Assembly (NCBI RefSeq): GCF_024347675.1
Contig: NZ_AP024882.1
Location: 1,674,001-1,738,000, forward strand
DNA: 64,000 nucleotides
Origin: Vibrio ishigakensis
GTDB lineage: Bacteria > Pseudomonadota > Gammaproteobacteria > Enterobacterales > Vibrionaceae
Direction of reading: 5' to 3'
Shown here: in pieces, positions 8,731 to 16,043 of the stretch
Layout of the letters: every line of letters begins with the position of its first letter
Position numbering within the stretch: the stretch's first letter is position 1
The notes under the pieces: generated by a model
Database searches by the model: none
Told to the model about the DNA's origin: nothing
The model's input: the letters and a program-made list of their open reading frames with translations, nothing else
Made by a program: the position numbers and the translations under genes

Positions 8731-9534
8731 TTAGTCCCACTCAGGAGCGAAATCAGGATTCGCCAATCTGTGGTTTCTATCCAGAGTTGCAATCTCTTCT
8801 AAATCAGATTGTGACAGCGTCACTGAGTCAGCTTTCAGATTGCTCTCAATATTCTTCTGCTTAGTCGAAGATGGGATGGTCACAAAATCATTTTGACGCA
8901 TCCAAGCCAATACGATTTGCGCAGGAGTCGCTTTGTGAGAATCAGCAATGCGAATGATGGTTTCATCTTTAAGCACATCACCGTAAGCAAACGGCATGTA
9001 GCCAGTCACAATTACATCGTTCGCTTTACACAGTTCCACAACCTTACGGTTTTGCAAGTATGGATGAACTTCGACTTGGTTGGTGTAGATAACGCCCTCA
9101 CCCAGAATCTCGATAGCTTGCTTAAGCTGAGCGTTAGTGAAGTTAGAAACACCAATCTGCTTCACTAAGCCCTGGTCTTTCGCAGCCTTAAGCTCAGTAA
9201 GGTATTCCTGCATTGAAACCTCTTCATTCTTTAGAGGCCAATGGATAAGCAGCAGGTCGACATAGTCTGTTTTCAGCTTTTCTAAGCTTTCATGAACGCT
9301 AGGCAGAAAAGTCTCTTTAGAAAATTTATCCATCCACACCTTAGTGGTTAGAAAAATCTCTTTGCGAGGCACATTTGAGTCCACCATCGCATTGCCCACT
9401 TCCGCTTCGTTACCGTAGATTTGAGCTGTATCGATATGACGGTAACCAGCCTTAAGCGCCATCATTACTGAGTCGTAAGCAGCTTGTTCTTTAAGGCGGA
9501 AGGTGCCAGCACCTAAATAAGGCATTGTTTTCAT
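8731..9534 (-). CDS. dkgB: Aldo/keto reductase, DkgB-like
   Basis: NADPH-dependent cytoplasmic carbonyl reductase, 267 residues, the same length as E. coli DkgB (2,5-diketo-D-gluconate reductase B/methylglyoxal reductase). It has the same C-terminal ending PEWD. The catalytic tetrad is visible as Asp35 and Tyr40 (IDTAQIYGNE), Lys65 (TTKVW) and His98 (LLLIHWP). The phosphate-binding segment IPSSTKQKNIESNLKA near residue 225 matches the family. The start at 9534 is set by a GGAG site; the open frame extends 17 residues further without a ribosome site. It may detoxify methylglyoxal or other sugar-derived aldehydes. Assignment to DkgB is by recalled sequence similarity. Confidence 0.85.
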   Translation of the reverse strand: MKTMPYLGAGTFRLKEQAAYDSVMMALKAGYRHIDTAQIYGNEAEVGNAMVDSNVPRKEIFLTTKVWMDKFSKETFLPSVHESLEKLKTDYVDLLLIHWPLKNEEVSMQEYLTELKAAKDQGLVKQIGVSNFTNAQLKQAIEILGEGVIYTNQVEVHPYLQNRKVVELCKANDVIVTGYMPFAYGDVLKDETIIRIADSHKATPAQIVLAWMRQNDFVTIPSSTKQKNIESNLKADSVTLSQSDLEEIATLDRNHRLANPDFAPEWD

Positions 9535-9553
9535 TATTATCTCCGTTGTAGAG

Positions 9554-9590
9554 CTAAAAAATAGCCGTGAAGCCCAAGACTCCACGGCTT
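9554..9590 (-). terminator. Terminator on the minus strand, probably for the VOC gene
   Basis: On the minus strand the stem AGCCGTG/CACGGCT is followed by ATTTTTTAG. It lies downstream of the VOC gene (9876-10400), from which it is now separated by the MITE-like element, so it was probably that gene's original terminator. Confidence 0.6.
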
Positions 9591-9611
9591 TAGAATCAGG
9601 TTATCGTTTAT

Positions 9612-9878
9612 TAGGGTCTGTTGACCTTTTGAGTTCGTTTTTGTAGCGAATTGTTGGGCGTTTATACAAGGCAGGCACTTTTAGGTGTAGTGGTTCTACA
9701 TGAAAAGTGTCTAACGCAGTAGAAATGCCCAACAAACGCTACCCGAAGGGCTCGGCCAGAAACGATTTACTCTTTGTTGAGCCCCTTTTGCTTAGATGAC
9801 TAGGCTACAAGGTTCTCGCCGCGATTAAATCGTTTCTGACTCGAGCAAAATTCAACTGCAAAAGGTCAACAGACCCTA
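9612..9878. mobile_element. MITE-like element with 17-19 bp perfect terminal inverted repeats
   Basis: The segment is bounded by a perfect inverted repeat: TAGGGTCTGTTGACCTTTT at 9612-9630 and its reverse complement at 9860-9878. If the outer TA on each side is a target duplication, as in Tc1/mariner-IS630 elements, the element is 263 bp (9614-9876) with 17-bp terminal repeats. Inside are two further inverted repeats: TAGCG..TTGTTGGGC with GCCCAACAA..CGCTA in the left half, and AAACGATTTA with TAAATCGTTT in the right half. There is no open frame of useful size, so it would be non-autonomous. Its right end supplies the stop codon of the VOC gene. Which transposase moves it cannot be told from this window. 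Confidence 0.7.
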
Positions 9879-10400
9879 GTTATAGGCGCCACTAGAATAA
9901 TGTAACTCATAGCTATGGCTGTAGATCTCAAGAATGTTACCAAACGGGTCTTCCATATAGATCATGCGATACGGCTTTTCACCCGGATAGTAGTAACGAG
10001 GTGCCTTCATGCGCTTCTTACCACCAGCCGCAACAATCTTCTCGGCCAGACCCTCAACATCAGGGTCTTGCACGCAGAAATGGAATACACCGGTTTTCCA
10101 ATACTCGAAGTTATCTTCTGGATTCTCTTGACTCTTAAACTGAAACAGCTCGACACCAATGCGGTCGCCTGTTGATAGGTGAGCAATACGAAAACTCTCC
10201 CAGCCAGCACCGAATACATCGGTACACATCTCACCAATCGCAGAATCGTCCTCCACGATCTTGGTCGGCTCCATAATCAGGTACCAACCCAGTACTTCGG
10301 TATAGAACTTCACCGCAGCCTCTAGGTCAGGCACTGAGATACCGATATGGCTAAAGCTTCTAGGATAAGTGTGGTTAGTGTTCGGGGCTACAATCGCCAT
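9876..10400 (-). CDS. VOC-superfamily (glyoxalase/dioxygenase-like) protein
   Basis: 174 residues with the vicinal oxygen chelate fold. The N-terminal beta-alpha-beta unit starts FSHIGISVPDLEAAVKFYTEVLGW, and the C-terminal unit contains FHFCVQDPDVEGLAEKI and IYMEDPFGNILEIYSHSYE, with the metal-ligand pattern His...Glu of glyoxalase-like proteins. The start at 10400 has an AGGAG site; the upstream extension of the open frame lacks one. The TAG stop lies exactly at the junction with the MITE-like element, so the original C-terminus may have differed by a few residues. The domain itself is complete. Substrate unknown; lactoylglutathione lyase and ring-cleavage-like dioxygenases are alternatives. 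Confidence 0.8.
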   Translation of the reverse strand: MAIVAPNTNHTYPRSFSHIGISVPDLEAAVKFYTEVLGWYLIMEPTKIVEDDSAIGEMCTDVFGAGWESFRIAHLSTGDRIGVELFQFKSQENPEDNFEYWKTGVFHFCVQDPDVEGLAEKIVAAGGKKRMKAPRYYYPGEKPYRMIYMEDPFGNILEIYSHSYELHYSSGAYN

Positions 10401-10856
10401 GTCTATTCTCCTTTGGCTGAATAACCAAAGAAGTATAGGCTTCACCAATCAATTACGATCACTCTACCGTTCCACAAGACACACTAACAATTATCATTAG
10501 TCATGATATTGATAAAGAAAGTTTATATTGTGGAATTATACTTCCATCGTCGGATGGCCATCCTAACCAATGATCAACCAACGAGATTGACACCTATGAT
10601 TCCGTGATACCTCTTCCTTGGTGTACGATGGATTCATTTGTACTTCCTGTCCAATTAACTTGCGGATGATGTTCTTCCCCACCATGCAGCACGATTAGTC
10701 CCCGTAATTCGCCTTATAATGTCCCATGAACCCCACATATTTGGTACTCACCAACACTTTTTCTACAGAGTAGAAATTTACCAGTCCCGTAATGTCAAAA
10801 AGTCCCGCGGCACGGGCTACCGCGACGCAGGACTCAAAATATGTCAATCTTTACGA
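10401..10856. other. Intergenic region without a supported gene
   Basis: About 450 bases. On the minus strand a TTG-initiated frame (10695-10847, 50 codons) directly after the lipoprotein stop reads protein-like but has no ribosome site and no recognised family. The motif GGGACT recurs in it (near 10786, 10811 and 10698), and GTCCCGCG and CGCAGGAC near 10803-10833 could pair. It may be a decayed repeat or gene end; I cannot assign it. Confidence 0.3.
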
Positions 10857-11807
10857 TTATTGAATATGCTGTAACACGTAATATACCCAGTCACGCTTCA
10901 AAGCTTCTTTACCCTCGCTATGCATAGCTTCAACAAGTGTCTCTACTACTTCTACAGGTACAGAAACGTCGCTGTACTCACATTGAATAGCATCATCGGT
11001 TACGTAGCCTTGACAGTAGAAATAACCATTGTCATCTTCGCTAGGGAACTCTAGTGAAAGGTTAACTAGCCCATAGTCTTGAATGGAAATGTCTAGGCGA
11101 CCTTGGTTCGAATAGCACTCATTGACTTCGCAAATCTGATGCTTGTCTTTAGTTACTCTTAAAGCCTTTTGAGTACCACCATCACTTTCCTGTAAGTTAA
11201 TCGTGACAGCATTATAACGCTCACCATCATTTGTCATGGAATAACGGAAGTCGTAGCCTGTACCGTATGGGTTCCATGTCGAAAAGAAGTATTCGTTTGC
11301 GTCTTCGAACTTATATTCAGCATGTGGACTGTCTTGTATCGGAGTAACAACACGTTCACCATCGGACATCTTTTGGAAGCTATACCAAGTACCATCACGG
11401 TCTTCCCACGCACTAACTAGATGCCAGTCTGTGTCCGCATATTGGGCTGGTTTAATGGACACAGAGTCCACCACTTCACCGATAACACCCACCGCGTCAA
11501 CAACCACATCGAATTCGTATTCACTTGTCATGGTAAATACAAGTGGATTTTTGTACGAACCCTGACGGTAAACGAAGTCTTCGCCACGCTCACCTTTTGG
11601 GTATACACGCCAAATGTACTGTTGCGCCAACTCGGTTGATTCCACTAGACATTGCACAGGTTCGCCAACGTAACCCACTTCTGGACAGTCTACCGATATA
11701 GTTGAAACGATAGGATCTGCTGGTTGAACGATAGTTGTGGTGTCGCCGTCTGAATCACAACCCACTAGGGCACTTGCGACCAATGTCGCTAATAGAAACT
11801 TTTTCAT
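10857..11807 (-). CDS. Hypothetical lipoprotein
   Basis: 316 residues. The N-terminus is a lipoprotein signal ending in ALVGCDSD (Cys about residue 16), followed by a short Asp/Thr-rich spacer. An Ig/PKD-like segment may occupy about residues 35-120 (VDCPEVGYVGEPVQCLVES, then a WRVYP strand). The C-terminal part has several Cys residues that could form disulfides (HQICEVNECYSN near residue 226; CQGYVTDDAIQCEY near 272). The Asp after Cys does not by itself fix the membrane in Vibrio. No catalytic motif is seen. The gene stands alone and no promoter motif stands out in 11808-11990. Function unknown. Confidence 0.7.
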   Translation of the reverse strand: MKKFLLATLVASALVGCDSDGDTTTIVQPADPIVSTISVDCPEVGYVGEPVQCLVESTELAQQYIWRVYPKGERGEDFVYRQGSYKNPLVFTMTSEYEFDVVVDAVGVIGEVVDSVSIKPAQYADTDWHLVSAWEDRDGTWYSFQKMSDGERVVTPIQDSPHAEYKFEDANEYFFSTWNPYGTGYDFRYSMTNDGERYNAVTINLQESDGGTQKALRVTKDKHQICEVNECYSNQGRLDISIQDYGLVNLSLEFPSEDDNGYFYCQGYVTDDAIQCEYSDVSVPVEVVETLVEAMHSEGKEALKRDWVYYVLQHIQ

Positions 11808-12040
11808 TATTCTGTTCTACTTTACTTTAAAGTACAAGGTACGAATTGAGTGTAGTGTATTTAACTTTCCGTACTATGTAAAGATTATTTTGAACAGTTT
11901 TTAAGAGACTCAATTTCCATTTCTAGGAGTTTCAGTTCTAAACATTAAGCGCAGATTATTTCCTTACTTTGATCAGCTATAAACTACTCGATCAAATAGT
12001 AACGTCTGCACGAACAAGAAAAACCACACGATAGCGTACA

Positions 12041-12345
12041 TCAATCAATCGTCCGCAGGATTTGATGAATTTCTTCAGTAGTGAACTCACCCGAGTCCAT
12101 GATAAGTAGCGCATTAGATAGGAGATAGCTGAAATGACTTTGACGTTACATTCTTCATCAAAATAACACCCCGTTTGAACACAGTAAGTAGTTTCAGTAA
12201 CGTCAAACAGTAAGAACGGAGCAGTCAGACTACCCTCACTAGCATCCTGCCAAGTAAATAATCCAAAACCATCACCTACGACTGAAAACAAAAGATTACC
12301 TTTCTGTCTAAAAACAATAAGTTTTTGTCATCAAATACAGGGCAT
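12041..12345 (-). pseudogene. Frameshifted remnant of an unrecognised gene
   Basis: Read on the minus strand, three frames in succession look protein-like: CPVFDDKNLLFLDRK (about 12345-12305), then GNLLFSVVGDGFGLFTWQDA continuing to DEECNV (about 12300-12145), then SNALLIMDSGEFTTEEIHQI to a TGA at 12041. No single frame has a good start codon and ribosome site across the whole stretch. This pattern suggests one ancestral gene of about 100 codons broken by two frameshifts. The longest single frame (11992-12291) could instead be a real short protein, but its C-terminal half reads less naturally. No family recognised. Confidence 0.4.
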
Positions 12346-12455
12346 TTAATAAACGGTTAAATCTCGACTTCGCACATTTGTACACGTAAGGTTTTTAAAT
12401 TCGTTTTCAGCCAAGTAAACTAAAGGCGAACCTTCACTACTAAGTTGGACTCAGT

Positions 12456-12827
12456 ATGACAACGCTTACTATCCCTAAAGATCCTCAAGAGCGCTTCAAC
12501 CTTTTCTTCAAATCTGCCATCGAATCGAAAAAGATTTGGCTACTGATCGATGAATACGGCAGTGTGATGCTCAATACCGACGATGAAGAGTGCGTGCCTG
12601 TATGGCCATCAGATGAACATGCCCTGCAGTGGGCAACCGGAGAATGGGAGGGCTTTACGGCTGAGCCTATTTCTATCGCGAAGTGGAAATCTCGTTGGAC
12701 GCGAGGCCTAGAAGAAGATGAATTATCACTGGTGGTGTACCCTGATCAAGACGGTGAAGGAATCATTCTTTACCCAGATGAATTTGAATTCGAATTAGTA
12801 AAACGAGAGAACAAAGCTCGTCGATAA
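12456..12827 (+). CDS. DUF2750 domain protein
   Basis: 123-residue cytoplasmic protein matching the DUF2750 pattern: an N-terminal DPQERFNLFFKSAIESKKIW, the central VPVWPSDEHALQWATGEWEG, KWKSRWTRGLEEDEL, and a C-terminal half with VYPDQDGEGIILYPDEF. The function of the family is not known. It is a single-gene unit with its own terminator, located between a decayed gene and an alginate lyase gene; nothing links it to alginate use. Confidence 0.8.
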   Translation: MTTLTIPKDPQERFNLFFKSAIESKKIWLLIDEYGSVMLNTDDEECVPVWPSDEHALQWATGEWEGFTAEPISIAKWKSRWTRGLEEDELSLVVYPDQDGEGIILYPDEFEFELVKRENKARR

Positions 12828-12835
12828 TTCTAGTG

Positions 12836-12865
12836 AAAGCCAGGCTTGATAGTCTGGCTTTTTTG
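12836..12865 (+). terminator. Intrinsic terminator
   Basis: The stem AGCCAG/CTGGCT, extended by an inner imperfect helix, is followed by TTTTTTG just after the DUF2750 gene. Confidence 0.75.
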
Positions 12866-13253
12866 ATTCTTAGCCTATCTTTAAGCAACAGACTGCCTAT
12901 ATTTCCGCATTCCTACAGCCAGCTATACAACCAGTAACATATTAATTTCGCTCAGTAAGTTACATATAAGAATTGATCCAAATCATTTGCCCGATGGATT
13001 AATAAGCGATACCAGCGTGCATACGTCACAGAAAGATACAAGCTCTAGACTTCGATCCCATTTCTGCACACTTACTTACAATTGTATTATTAAAATATGT
13101 ATTCTTATTACCAAGACAGAGCCAAGAACCTCTTGAAGTAGGGAATCTTGTGATTCGAATAAGAGCCGCACTGTCTCTTATGCATCTATTTTAAATTGGA
13201 TTTTATACTACAAATCGCCCTTTTGATTTGTACTGCATTAGGTAAATAGTGAA
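12866..13253 (+). promoter_or_regulatory. Leader/promoter region of the CBM32-PL7 lyase gene
   Basis: A 388-base AT-rich region. At 13203-13213 it contains TTATACTACAA, one base different from the TTGTACTACAA box upstream of a symporter gene, 40 bases before the lyase ATG. A looser copy, TTGTACTGCAT, follows at about 13228-13238. Farther upstream are GTAACATAT (about 12934) and GTTACATAT (about 12959), similar to GTTACATA repeats before the second PL7 gene. These are motif matches by eye, not proven sites. Confidence 0.4.
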
Positions 13254-14816
13254 ATGAAACATATCTTCTTAAAAAGCTTAATCGCTTCTTCAGTTCTACT
13301 AGCTGTTGGCTGTACGTCAACGCCAGTACATCAGTTCGACAATAACAAAGAAACTGGAGAGCCAATCCTGACTCCTGTAGCGCTAACTGCTAGCAGCCAC
13401 GATGGCAACGGTCCTGACCGTCTGTTTGACCAAGACCTAACTACGCGTTGGTCATCTGCAGGTGACGGCGAGTGGGCAATGCTTGACTATGGCTCAGTTC
13501 AATCTTTTGACGCAGTACAAGTAGCATTCAGTAAAGGTAACGAGCGTCAAAGCCGCTTCGACATTCAGATGAGTGAAGACGGTGAGAACTGGACTACTGT
13601 TCTTGAAAACCAAGTTAGCTCAGGCAAAATCCTTGGCCTAGAGCGCTTCCAATTTGAACCAGCAGTTAACGCTCGCTACGTTCGCTACGTTGGTCACGGT
13701 AACACCAAAAACGGTTGGAACAGTGTGACTGAGCTTGCCGCTCTAAACTGTGACGTGAACGCATGTCCAGCTAGCCACATCGTTACTTCAGCTGTAGTCG
13801 CTGCCGAAGCTACAATGATCGCTGACATGAAAGCGGCTGAGAAAGCGCGTAAAGAAGCTCGTAAAGACCTACGTAAAGGTAACTGGGGTGAGCCAGCGGT
13901 GTACCCATGTGAAACCACAGTTAAGTGTAATACCCGCACAGCACTACCAGTACCAACTAACCTACCAGCTACTCCAGTTGCAGGTAATGCACCAAGCGAA
14001 AACTTCGACATGACCCACTGGTACCTGTCTCAACCGTTTGACCACGATGAGAACGGTAAACCAGATGACGTTTCTGAGTGGAACCTAGCTAACGGCTATC
14101 AGCACCCAGAAATCTTCTACACTGCTGACGACGGCGGTCTAGTATTCAAGTCTTACGTGAAAGGCGCTCGTACTTCTGCAAACACTAAGTACGCTCGTAC
14201 TGAGCTACGTGAAATGATGCGTCGCGGTGACCAGTCTATTAAGACTCAAGGCGTGAACAAGAACAACTGGGTATTCAGCTCTGCACCAATCGCGGATCAG
14301 AAAGCTGCTGCAGGTATCGATGGCGTTCTAGAAGCAACTCTTAAGGTTGACCACACTACAACCACTGGTGATGCCAACGAAGTAGGTCGCTTCATCATTG
14401 GCCAGATCCACGACAAGAACGATGAGCCAATTCGTCTGTACTACCGTAAGCTTCCAAACCAACCAACAGGTGCGGTTTACTTTGCTCACGAAAGCCAAGA
14501 CGCAACTAAAGAAGACTTCTACCCTCTAGTTGGCGACATGACTGCTGAAGTTGGTGAAGACGGTATCGCACTAGGCGAGAAATTCAGCTATCGCATCGAA
14601 GTTGTGGGCAACACTATGACAGTAACTGTTATGCGTGAAGGCCATGACGACGTAGTTCAAGTTGTTGACATGAGCGAAAGTGGCTACGACGTTGGCGGCA
14701 AGTACATGTACTTCAAAGCTGGTGTTTACAACCAAAACATCAACGGCGACATGGACGACTACGTTCAAGCAACTTTCTATCAGCTAGACGTATCTCATAG
14801 CAAGTTCGAAGGTTAA
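13254..14816 (+). CDS. alyB: Alginate lyase lipoprotein, CBM32 + helical linker + PL7
   Basis: 520-residue endolytic alginate lyase. A lipoprotein signal ends in LAVGC (Cys20). Residues about 40-165 form an F5/8-type C (CBM32) carbohydrate-binding domain (LFDQDLTTRWSSAGDGEW). Residues about 178-205 form a very charged Ala/Lys/Arg helix, and about 250-520 form the PL7 beta-jelly-roll. All three PL7 signatures are present: YARTELREMM (about 312), IIGQIHDK with catalytic Gln and His (about 381) and YFKAGVYNQ with catalytic Tyr (about 485). The CBM32-helical linker-PL7 order is that of characterised Vibrio AlyB enzymes. It likely works at the cell surface, releasing oligomers for the KdgM-type porins encoded at 58-62 kb. 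The leader carries a weak copy of the shared palindrome. Confidence 0.93.
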   Translation: MKHIFLKSLIASSVLLAVGCTSTPVHQFDNNKETGEPILTPVALTASSHDGNGPDRLFDQDLTTRWSSAGDGEWAMLDYGSVQSFDAVQVAFSKGNERQSRFDIQMSEDGENWTTVLENQVSSGKILGLERFQFEPAVNARYVRYVGHGNTKNGWNSVTELAALNCDVNACPASHIVTSAVVAAEATMIADMKAAEKARKEARKDLRKGNWGEPAVYPCETTVKCNTRTALPVPTNLPATPVAGNAPSENFDMTHWYLSQPFDHDENGKPDDVSEWNLANGYQHPEIFYTADDGGLVFKSYVKGARTSANTKYARTELREMMRRGDQSIKTQGVNKNNWVFSSAPIADQKAAAGIDGVLEATLKVDHTTTTGDANEVGRFIIGQIHDKNDEPIRLYYRKLPNQPTGAVYFAHESQDATKEDFYPLVGDMTAEVGEDGIALGEKFSYRIEVVGNTMTVTVMREGHDDVVQVVDMSESGYDVGGKYMYFKAGVYNQNINGDMDDYVQATFYQLDVSHSKFEG

Positions 14817-14834
14817 TTCCCCTTCTCAAAATCA

Positions 14835-14869
14835 AAGCCCCTAAGCTTTTAGCTAGGGGCTTTTTTATT
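14835..14869 (+). terminator. Intrinsic terminator
   Basis: A strong stem AAGCCCCTA/TAGGGGCTT, with an inner AGCT pairing, is followed by TTTTTT, 18 bases after the lyase stop codon. Confidence 0.85.
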
Positions 14870-14955
14870 ATTTTCTTACGATAAAAAGACCGAACAGCCA
14901 CGCCCCTGATACAAGAAAACGTCAATTACGAATGACACGCTAATCTAAATAGTGC

Positions 14956-15792
14956 CTATTTAAGTGATTCCCGATAGTCGCTCGGGGTACAAGATTTAAT
15001 ATTGGAGAAGTTTCTGTAAAAGCTACTTATGCTATCGAACCCTACCTCTAATGCGACTTGAGAAACCGGCAAATCACTGTGTAATAAGAGTCGACATGCA
15101 TCTTCTACTCTTATGCTATTTAGATAGGTGAGGTAACTTACTGACATGGATTTCTTAAACCATCGACAAAACGCTGGCTTAGTCATATTCGAAAATTCCG
15201 CCATGGCGTCTACCGACAAAGATTGAGCTTTATTGGCGTGGATATGAGCAATAACTCGGTTCAGCTTTTCATACCTATGATCCTGCAACGCCTTTTTTGA
15301 AAACTCCACAGAGGAAAGTAACTGCGCTGAGGGATGCCTTATTAACTCGTCTAAGATAGAAAATAAAGCAATCAACTGAGTCGAAGGTTCAAGGGTTTCA
15401 ACGCACTTCAGTTGCTGGTGCAATTCACTAGACAGCTTGTCGAAACTCATCCCAAAGCGTGATGATTTTATAAGCTGAACCATCTCACGAAACTCAGGGT
15501 ACACAGACAAAATCTGAGCATCAAACTGAATGACCAAAATAACGCAGTCATTAACCCCTTCCCCAACACTAAACCCGTGGGGTAAATCTTCTCCAAGTAG
15601 CAGGAGCTCTCCTTGTGAGAAGACCCCTCGATTATCACCTATAAGGCGTTGTGCGCGACCACTATATGCATAGAGTAACTCTATCTGCTTGTGATAGTGC
15701 CAATATGGCTCTGGCGTATCCAAATTGACCTTCTGGCAAGTAATAGTACTTATTTGGCTTTGATCAGGAAGGTTCTGTCGAAATGGACGCAT
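14956..15792 (-). CDS. AraC-family regulator, probably of the GH127-GH13 genes
   Basis: 278 residues with a cupin-like sensor domain (about 20-110, HYHKQIELLYAYSGRAQRLI and GELLLLGEDLPHGF) and a C-terminal pair of AraC helix-turn-helix motifs (about 180-275). These include LSVDAMAEFSNMTKPAFCRW and VALEVGFDSISSFYRNF, with the usual P-S-D-YR ending. It is divergent from the GH127 gene across 251 bases, which suggests control of that operon in response to a sugar. A run of promoter-proximal AT-rich sequence lies at 15930-16030, but I could not define the binding site. Confidence 0.85.
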   Translation of the reverse strand: MRPFRQNLPDQSQISTITCQKVNLDTPEPYWHYHKQIELLYAYSGRAQRLIGDNRGVFSQGELLLLGEDLPHGFSVGEGVNDCVILVIQFDAQILSVYPEFREMVQLIKSSRFGMSFDKLSSELHQQLKCVETLEPSTQLIALFSILDELIRHPSAQLLSSVEFSKKALQDHRYEKLNRVIAHIHANKAQSLSVDAMAEFSNMTKPAFCRWFKKSMSVSYLTYLNSIRVEDACRLLLHSDLPVSQVALEVGFDSISSFYRNFSNIKSCTPSDYRESLK

Positions 15793-16043
15793 GGAGTAAA
15801 GGGATGTAAACGAATGATGATGTTGCCAATCTTAGCATTTAGGCCAATAACCCACTACATCAAGCCGAAGCTCTGCCCTCTATGTGACCCTATCAAGATC
15901 GCAAAAACAGTAAGTATTGGTTAACCCCAACTATGGCGGTTAATTTTTGGGAATCACTTGCCAATTATTGAGAAGCACACCTCAATCACTTCCTTTAATG
16001 TGAAAGCAATTCAAAACAAAAGAACTCTACCTAGGATTGCCCA

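Noticed and set aside
11992..12291. 99-codon minus-strand frame as an intact gene
   Set aside because: It starts at TTG without a ribosome site, and its C-terminal half reads better in another frame; recorded as a possible pseudogene instead.
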